Positions 59,017 to 64,000 of a DNA stretch of 64,000 bases are shown here, piece after piece (the first letter of the stretch is position 1; every line of letters starts with the position of its first letter). A program made the translations under genes and the position numbers. Under the pieces are notes generated by a model, which was not told the origin of the DNA, made no database searches, and was given only the letters and a program-made list of their open reading frames with translations. The DNA lies in IMG/VR virus record IMGVR_UViG_3300027985_001318, positions 159,651 through 223,650 of that record. One strand, 5' to 3'. This stretch comes from a virus.

Positions 59017-59045
59017 GGGAGGCTTCGGCCTCCCTCTGTTATTTT
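59017..59045 (+). terminator. Terminator of plus-strand operon
   Basis: GGGAGGC-TTCG-GCCTCCC then TCTGTTATTTT. Confidence 0.75.
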
Positions 59046-59052
59046 GCAAAAT

Positions 59053-59080
59053 AAAGGAAGGGCCGAAGCCCTTCCTTTTT
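59053..59080 (-). terminator. Terminator of minus-strand fibre/lysis operon
   Basis: AAAGGAAGGGC / GCCCTTCCTTT; read on the minus strand the loop is TTCG and the tail TTTATTTT. It overlaps the endolysin stop by 2 bases. Confidence 0.75.
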
Positions 59081-59717
59081 AGGCCTTATTCAGCAAACCA
59101 ACATAAAACTCATTGGCTCCCAGTACACGTTCGGCCCAGCCGTTAGTGAAACGCTCGTTAGCTTTGCGCTTACGAGAGATCTCGACGTAATGGTGCGAGT
59201 GTTCGCCGATCACCAATTGCAGTAACCGCAACAACCCACGCTGACCGTTTTTCTTGTAAAAAGCATTCAGTGCCTTCACCGTCTCTCCGGTGGCCGACAA
59301 CTTGCCATCTTCAGTAACATCCGGATAGTCTTTCTCTTCTCGATTCAAGACGTTCAGGACGATCTGCAGAGACAGGGCAGCGTTGCTTCGGCCGGCGTTG
59401 ACACCAAAGTCAAAGATACGGTCTGCGATAAACGGATGGATTTCGTGCAAAGCGTCGCAAGCCAAGCGATCCCACCAACTAACCTTGAAAATCCAGATAG
59501 CCATTTCGGTAGTGAGATCGATCATCTTGCCGTTCCAGCCGAACAACTTCACCAGATCTGCTTTGTGTTCGGCAGCAGTTGCGGCGGTAATACCACATTT
59601 GGTTTCACCACCCAAGTCGTTGGGGTCGTTTACATACCCGGCTTCGACGTTAACACAACGACCGATGATTTTATCTCGAACGAGATCTGCAACTTTGGTG
59701 ATTACGATTTGTGCCAT
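59079..59717 (-). CDS. Endolysin, glycoside hydrolase family 108
   Basis: A 212-residue peptidoglycan hydrolase. The start at 59717 has GGAGGAAAT ahead. CVNVEAGYVNDPNDLGGETKCGIT carries the family signature (usually EGGYVNDPxDxGGxTxxGIT), with E25 as the catalytic acid. The C-terminal part (ALNAFYKKNGQRGLLRLLQLVIGEHSHHYVEI and later) fits the family's peptidoglycan-binding end. No signal peptide, so a holin would be needed; none is recognised in the window. Overlaps the preceding gene by 16 bases. Confidence 0.92.
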   Translation of the reverse strand: MAQIVITKVADLVRDKIIGRCVNVEAGYVNDPNDLGGETKCGITAATAAEHKADLVKLFGWNGKMIDLTTEMAIWIFKVSWWDRLACDALHEIHPFIADRIFDFGVNAGRSNAALSLQIVLNVLNREEKDYPDVTEDGKLSATGETVKALNAFYKKNGQRGLLRLLQLVIGEHSHHYVEISRKRKANERFTNGWAERVLGANEFYVGLLNKA

Positions 59718-60109
59718 AATTTCCTCCACCAGCTCTTCGGCCCAAACCAGACCACGCTGTAATACATCGCGTAAAGATATTTGTTGGAAATACCACAACG
59801 TTTAAGGTTTGTTTTAAACGTAGCTCTGGCCTCTTCGACTGGAAAACTTATGTCATAAACACACATGTAGTCGTGAATAATGACTGCCGGCAAATAACGA
59901 CCAAAGCTCGGGACGAGGTTTTGAAAGAGACGGGGCACGGTGGCCCCGTCGGTGATAAACCCAGCAGGTATCGTAACCTCTGGGCTGTAGAGATCCATCG
60001 ATAACTTAGCTTTCTTTTTGGAGCGCAAGAAAACCAATGGAATCTCTTCTGGGAACTCGAAGACGTCTATGCTTTTACCCTCCAGGCTACAGCCATCTAT
60101 CAGCAGCAC
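59702..60109 (-). CDS. DUF1353-family protein
   Basis: A 135-residue protein (if GTG at 60109). VTIPAGFITDGATVPRL and LPAVIIHDYMCVY are the DUF1353 signatures (IPxGFxTDgaSxP and AaxiHDylc). Phage members often stand next to lysis or tail genes; function unknown. The start is odd: the GTG at 60109 has no ribosome site, whereas GGAGGG (60083-60078), right behind the fibre stop, sits 7 bases before an ATA codon at 60070-60068. An ATA start would give a 122-residue protein. Confidence 0.8.
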   Translation of the reverse strand: MLLIDGCSLEGKSIDVFEFPEEIPLVFLRSKKKAKLSMDLYSPEVTIPAGFITDGATVPRLFQNLVPSFGRYLPAVIIHDYMCVYDISFPVEEARATFKTNLKRCGISNKYLYAMYYSVVWFGPKSWWRKLWHKS

Positions 60110-63038
60110 TTACGATCTCAACGCTAACTGAGATACTACCGGCCGCCGTACCAGTTTTGATATTGCCATCACTACCCATGGCAGTATTACGATATACGTA
60201 GAGACCACCAGGGAACAACGCCAACCGGCACACCTCACCGTAAGAACCTGCTCCGATAACTACACAACCTTCAGTCCCGGCAGTAGATCCTGATGGAGAA
60301 GCCAATTGCAACCCAGTAGCGTCACCGGTGGGAAATACGCCGTATTTAGGGTTAGATCTACCAGTTATGCTACCGAAAGACAACATACCAGCGAAGTAGC
60401 TCCACCCACCAGTAGACGTACTACCACCCCACTTTACTTTAGCGTGATAAAACGAACCGTCACCGATGACGTTGGTGACGAAGGTCCACTCCCCAGCCAT
60501 TGCGGTAACAGAGCCAGAAAACTTAACGCGCCGGGCTAGCATCTTGTTCAACATCTGATAAACGCCACGCACTGTAGCGTACTGGAGACTTTGGGTCGGG
60601 TAGCCATCTGGGCTGTCTAGATAATCGTACATGTCGCTATTACTAGCCTGAGCGACGTTGACCACACTACCCAATCCCACTTGAGCCTTAGTAACCGAGT
60701 GCGGGTTGTCAGTTCTGGATACGTGAGCAGAAACTGTGCTCCACCCTACGTTGTTCAGGTAACGGGCAATCGCCTGGAAGGTACGCAGTGGGGTCATGTA
60801 GAGCCCGTTACTGGTACCAGCCTCGGCGTCGGTCTGAGCTGCGATGCCGTAGTTAGCGACCGAGCCCAGACCAACCTGCGCCTTAGTAACCGAGTGGGGG
60901 TTACTGGTGTTGCTCAAGTGGGCGGTTACACTACTCCACCCTACGTTGTTCAGGTAACGGGCAATCGCCTGGAAGGTACGCAGTGGGGTCATGTAGAGCC
61001 CGTTACTGGTACCAGTCTCGGCGTCGGTCTGAGCTGCGATGCCGTAGTTAGCGACCGAGCCCAATCCCACTTGAGCCTTAGTAACCGAGTGCGGGTTGTC
61101 AGTTCTGGATACGTGAGCAGAAACTGTGCTCCACCCTACGTTGTTCAGGTAACGGGCAATCGCCTGGAAGGTACGCAGCGGGGTCATGTAGAGCCCGTTA
61201 CTGGTACCAGTCTCGGCGTCGGTCTGAGCTGCGATGCCGTAGTTAGCGACCGAGCCCAATCCTACATGTGCTTTAGTGGTGCCATGTGGATTGCTGGTAT
61301 TGTTGATGTGGTTTACTGCGGACGTCAGCACTGAAGCAGCGTCGGTACGGCCTAGATGTGCCGTTACGGCATAGTAGGTCGACCACGGAGTCATGTAGAC
61401 CGCATTGCTAGCACCGGAAGTCATGACTTGCGCTTGAGCCTGACTTGCTAACCCGTAGTTTTGCACAGAACCCAACCCAACGTCGGCCTTGGTGGTGCCA
61501 TGCGGGTTGGTGGAGATGCTCTGGTTAATGTGGGTAGCGAAATCATTGTAAACGCGTTTGTCAATCGCTTGCAATACCCGCAGCGGCGTCATGTACTTAA
61601 CGTTGGACGAGCTTCCGGTGGAAGTGACTTCAGCCTCGGCCTGGGTAGCAATGCCATAGTTAAGTACGTTACCTAGTCGGTTAATCACATACTCGACAAG
61701 CCTCAGCGGAGTAATATACGCCGCGTTGGAAGCCGTGGATGTGGTTTGTGCCGCAGTTACTTGGGCGCTGGTAGCAATCCCATAGTTTTCCACACTACCC
61801 AGACCCACCTGCGCCTTGGTGACGCCATGCGGGTTGCTGGTGTTGCTAACGTGTGCTTGTAACTGAGTCCCGCCACGAGCATCGATCATTTCAGCCACAC
61901 GGCGAATAGTCATGAATTTATTCGTCGGTAACGTAGAAGTCGCTGCAGTTGCCTGCGCTTCGGCTTGGGATGCCGTGGCGTAGTTATCGACATCAGAAAG
62001 ACCAACCTGAGCCTTAGTAACTGAGTGCGGGTTATCGAGTCGATTAACGTGACTGGAGATCAAATCTCCAGCTAAGGTATTGATAGCTTGCTTGGTCAAA
62101 TACGGGGTCATGTACTTGAGATTAGACGCGCCAGCGGTAGCTTCGGCTACGGTAGCAATGCCGTAGTTTTCCACACTACCCAATCCCACTTGCGCCTTAG
62201 TAACCGAGTGCGGGTTGTCGGTCCTGCTACTATGGCTAGAAACTATCCCACCAGCCAGTACCTGAATTGCAGCAAACGTGTTGTACGGGGTCATAAACAA
62301 AGTTTGCGACAGACCGGCGCTGGCTTCGGCGACAGTGGCAGTTGCAAAGTTATCTACCAGATCCAAACCGATTTGGGCTTTGGTTACTTTGTGGGGGTTC
62401 GCAAAATCTCCCAAATGTAACGTAAGTGCCTCAGCCTGGTCGTCGATAAGTTGCTGTAGTTCAACACGTAAGTTAGATATCCGCTGTCTGAGCAGTTCGT
62501 GGTCGTAGTAGTCGCCATGCATGATCGCGCCAGTCATGCGATCAATGGCAGCTATCATGTACTCGAACCCGTAAAAGTCATCCAGGTCGTGGTAGTGAGG
62601 TGATGGCGGGAAAGCCTCCAGCTTACCGATAATGTCACCCCAGGCGATAGCGCGATCATCAATCTCAAGTGCAGCCACAAGTTCTTGGATAACACTAACA
62701 GAGCTACTGAAACCGCCACCAACTACTTGGTAGTCTACCAGCAGTTCACCTTCGATATCGGCATTGGTGATCAGCACCGCGGCACAGATTTCCTGACCAG
62801 CTACCAAGGTGGCTTCTTGATACTGATGGAGGGCAATGTAATCGACATGCGCTATCAGAGCTTCGCCATCGGAGGCTTTACGAATAACGAGAGACTTGGT
62901 GTAAAAAGGACCGTAGTCCAAAGCAAACCCTCGAGAAGTGTCTCGAGGGACCGTATGAGATTCATTACCGATAGCGTTGCTGGAAGCACTACCGGTAAGA
63001 TCTAACGGATATTTGATAATGATTGGGGTCGCACCCAT
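60087..63038 (-). CDS. Repeat-built tail fibre (983 aa)
   Basis: Strong AGGAGGATA before ATG at 63038. The N-terminal 210 residues form a unique virion-attachment part, including SPHYHDLDDFYGFEYMI. From about 210 to 800 there are ten or so units of about 65 residues with the core NPHSVTKAQVGLGSVENYGIAT and YMTPLRTFQAI. Three units (60671-61255) are nearly identical at the DNA level with exactly 195 bases each. The C-terminal 140 residues are a unique tip. The NPHxVTKAxVGLGxVxN unit is widespread in phage fibres. It overlaps the DUF1353 gene. Confidence 0.88.
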   Translation of the reverse strand: MGATPIIIKYPLDLTGSASSNAIGNESHTVPRDTSRGFALDYGPFYTKSLVIRKASDGEALIAHVDYIALHQYQEATLVAGQEICAAVLITNADIEGELLVDYQVVGGGFSSSVSVIQELVAALEIDDRAIAWGDIIGKLEAFPPSPHYHDLDDFYGFEYMIAAIDRMTGAIMHGDYYDHELLRQRISNLRVELQQLIDDQAEALTLHLGDFANPHKVTKAQIGLDLVDNFATATVAEASAGLSQTLFMTPYNTFAAIQVLAGGIVSSHSSRTDNPHSVTKAQVGLGSVENYGIATVAEATAGASNLKYMTPYLTKQAINTLAGDLISSHVNRLDNPHSVTKAQVGLSDVDNYATASQAEAQATAATSTLPTNKFMTIRRVAEMIDARGGTQLQAHVSNTSNPHGVTKAQVGLGSVENYGIATSAQVTAAQTTSTASNAAYITPLRLVEYVINRLGNVLNYGIATQAEAEVTSTGSSSNVKYMTPLRVLQAIDKRVYNDFATHINQSISTNPHGTTKADVGLGSVQNYGLASQAQAQVMTSGASNAVYMTPWSTYYAVTAHLGRTDAASVLTSAVNHINNTSNPHGTTKAHVGLGSVANYGIAAQTDAETGTSNGLYMTPLRTFQAIARYLNNVGWSTVSAHVSRTDNPHSVTKAQVGLGSVANYGIAAQTDAETGTSNGLYMTPLRTFQAIARYLNNVGWSSVTAHLSNTSNPHSVTKAQVGLGSVANYGIAAQTDAEAGTSNGLYMTPLRTFQAIARYLNNVGWSTVSAHVSRTDNPHSVTKAQVGLGSVVNVAQASNSDMYDYLDSPDGYPTQSLQYATVRGVYQMLNKMLARRVKFSGSVTAMAGEWTFVTNVIGDGSFYHAKVKWGGSTSTGGWSYFAGMLSFGSITGRSNPKYGVFPTGDATGLQLASPSGSTAGTEGCVVIGAGSYGEVCRLALFPGGLYVYRNTAMGSDGNIKTGTAAGSISVSVEIVSAADRWL
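60671..61255. repeat. Three tandem 195-base repeats inside tail fibre gene
   Basis: Units 60671-60865, 60866-61060 and 61061-61255. The parts from CCACCCTACGTTGTTCAGG to the unit end are almost the same in all three; units 1 and 3 are also the same in the NPHSVTK part. In frame, 65 residues each. Confidence 0.9.
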
Positions 63039-63050
63039 TTTATCCTCCTA

Positions 63051-63070
63051 TGGGGAGGTTACCCTCCCCA
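63051..63070 (-). other. Intercistronic hairpin before fibre gene
   Basis: TGGGGAGG / CCTCCCCA with a 4-base loop, followed on the minus strand by TAGGAGGATAAA and the ATG at 63038. Same hairpin-then-ribosome-site layout as 48246-48265. Confidence 0.5.
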
Positions 63071-63076
63071 GAACCC

Positions 63077-64000
63077 TTAAGAAATCCGCCAAACGCCGTC
63101 CCAACAGTAGAACACGTATTCTTTACCAACGACGTCGCAAGTATAACTGCTAGCCGGACCAGCGTCACCGCTGCTGGTCGAGCCACCAACCTCAATACTC
63201 TGTTCAGCAGGAGGCATTACTATCAGATCGCTGGTAGCATGGTCAACGATTACTCGAATCTCACCTTCAGTGGCTACTGGCAGAGTCATTACAATACCTG
63301 AATACAGGATCCGGTATTTGGCGATGTTTTCTGCTGTAAACGACTCGACTGGCTTCAGTGGCAACGTATTGGCTTTATGTACCACCTGGGCTGCGTACAT
63401 AGCTACTGCCGGAGTAACGAATTTATCGGTTGCGCTAGAATCGACATCGGCATCTACCGCCGTGGCGTAGTTATCGACATCCCCCAACCCAACTGCTTCT
63501 TTCGTGATGCTGATAGCGCCAACGATAGCATCGACGATACGTTTAACTCCATACGGCGATACGTATACGTCTGTGGCGGTACCGGCATCGAGTGTTTCGT
63601 CATCAGCAAAGCCAGCGTTTACTACATCTCCCAATCCAATATCGGCTTTGGTCAGAGAGAATGCGGCCAGTACGTTGTCGATAATTCGCTTGACCCCGTA
63701 CGGCGATACGTTATAGCTGTTGGAGGTAGCCTCGTCCAGAGTGGCGTCGTCGGCAAAGCCTGTATTAACGACATTACCCAACCCGATAGAGGCTGAGGTA
63801 ATACCGTGCGGGTTGTTGGTGTCATTAACGTGATCGGCCAAGGCGATAGTAGTGCTTTGCACTGTGGCGCTAACCAATGCCATGGTGGTAGCCGGCGACA
63901 TGTAAAGATCGTCGGCCGATCCAAGAAGGGCTTCTTCTTGGGTGGCCATTGCATAGTTCTGTACGTTACCTAGGCCCAGTTGAATTGCAGTTACACCGTG
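63077..64000 (-). CDS. Repeat-built tail fibre, 5' end outside window
   Basis: At least 307 residues, open to the window edge; the first visible residues HGVTAIQLGLGNVQNYAMAT belong to the same repeat family as 60087, so the ATG at 63949 is internal. Further units: NPHGITSASIGLGNVVNTGFA, LTKADIGLGDVVNAGFA and ITKEAVGLGDVDNYATA with NVSPYGVKRIID and YVSPYGVKRIVD. The C-terminal 110 residues (LPVATEGEIRVIVDHATSDLIV...CWDGVWRIS) are typical of a phage fibre end. Cotranscribed with 60087. Confidence 0.85.
   Translation of the reverse strand, partial: HGVTAIQLGLGNVQNYAMATQEEALLGSADDLYMSPATTMALVSATVQSTTIALADHVNDTNNPHGITSASIGLGNVVNTGFADDATLDEATSNSYNVSPYGVKRIIDNVLAAFSLTKADIGLGDVVNAGFADDETLDAGTATDVYVSPYGVKRIVDAIVGAISITKEAVGLGDVDNYATAVDADVDSSATDKFVTPAVAMYAAQVVHKANTLPLKPVESFTAENIAKYRILYSGIVMTLPVATEGEIRVIVDHATSDLIVMPPAEQSIEVGGSTSSGDAGPASSYTCDVVGKEYVFYCWDGVWRIS

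Noticed and set aside
60671-61255. Regular repeats that could suggest a CRISPR array
   Set aside because: Units are 195 bases, in frame within a fibre gene, with no unique spacers.
60681-61334. 217-codon plus-strand frame opposite the fibre repeats
   Set aside because: Its repeats simply mirror the fibre repeats; no ribosome site.

Overview
The window is about 64 kb of a large-genome tailed phage, most likely a jumbo myovirus of Pseudomonas or a close relative and related to the phiKZ/EL group. The evidence is the virion genes (tail fibres and spikes, inner-head-like proteins), a GH108 endolysin, an Rz/Rz1 spanin pair, dense short operons of unrecognised small genes, and a repeated promoter-like element TATATTAC. 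That element is the consensus described for early promoters of phiKZ, which are read by the virion RNA polymerase. The host group is an inference; no DNA polymerase, terminase or RNA polymerase gene lies in this window. I saw no tRNA gene, insertion sequence or CRISPR array.

Layout. 1-1 kb: thymidylate synthase, cut by the window edge. 1-2.4 kb: two unknown genes. 2.5-7.9 kb: two divergent host-recognition genes (an SGNH-hydrolase fibre on the minus strand, a beta-helix spike ending in an SGNH esterase on the plus strand) that share an N-terminal domain. 8-9.3 kb: an exported TAXI-type solute-binding protein and a small membrane protein. 9.4-16.3 kb: unknown operons, a secreted lytic transglycosylase, a HEXXH protein with an apparent frameshift, and dCTP deaminase. 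16.3-19.8 kb: a transglutaminase-like peptidase (minus), NAD-dependent DNA ligase and dihydrofolate reductase. 19.9-24.1 kb: a large unknown protein and three adjacent genes built from one duplicated domain. 24.2-27.8 kb: a probable takeover and counter-defence block with an AcrIII-1 (DUF1874) ring nuclease, an SspB-like ClpXP adaptor and a Bcs1-like AAA ATPase. 28-42.6 kb: many unknown genes, a metallophosphoesterase, two inner-head-like paralogues, a zinc ribbon and an HD phosphohydrolase. 42.7-43.3 kb: spanins (minus). 43.3-53.2 kb: an SF2 helicase and a tail fibre/adhesin operon. 53.3-59 kb: acetyltransferase, dUTPase, HNH/AP2-like paralogues and a CYTH-like protein. 59-64 kb (minus): endolysin, a DUF1353 protein and two repeat-built tail fibres, the last cut by the window edge.

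How it works together. dCTP deaminase, dUTPase, thymidylate synthase and DHFR form an almost complete route from dCTP to dTTP. Operons usually begin with a TATATTAC-like element 40-100 bases before the first gene and end with a stereotyped GGAGGGC/GCCCTCC hairpin. The genes directly behind the promoter-like elements (TAXI protein, AcrIII-1, the SspB/AAA operon, ligase, HD protein, acetyltransferase/dUTPase) look like an early takeover set. The most notable items are the ring nuclease with both catalytic residues kept, the SspB homologue with an intact ClpX-binding tail, and the stand-alone TAXI protein.
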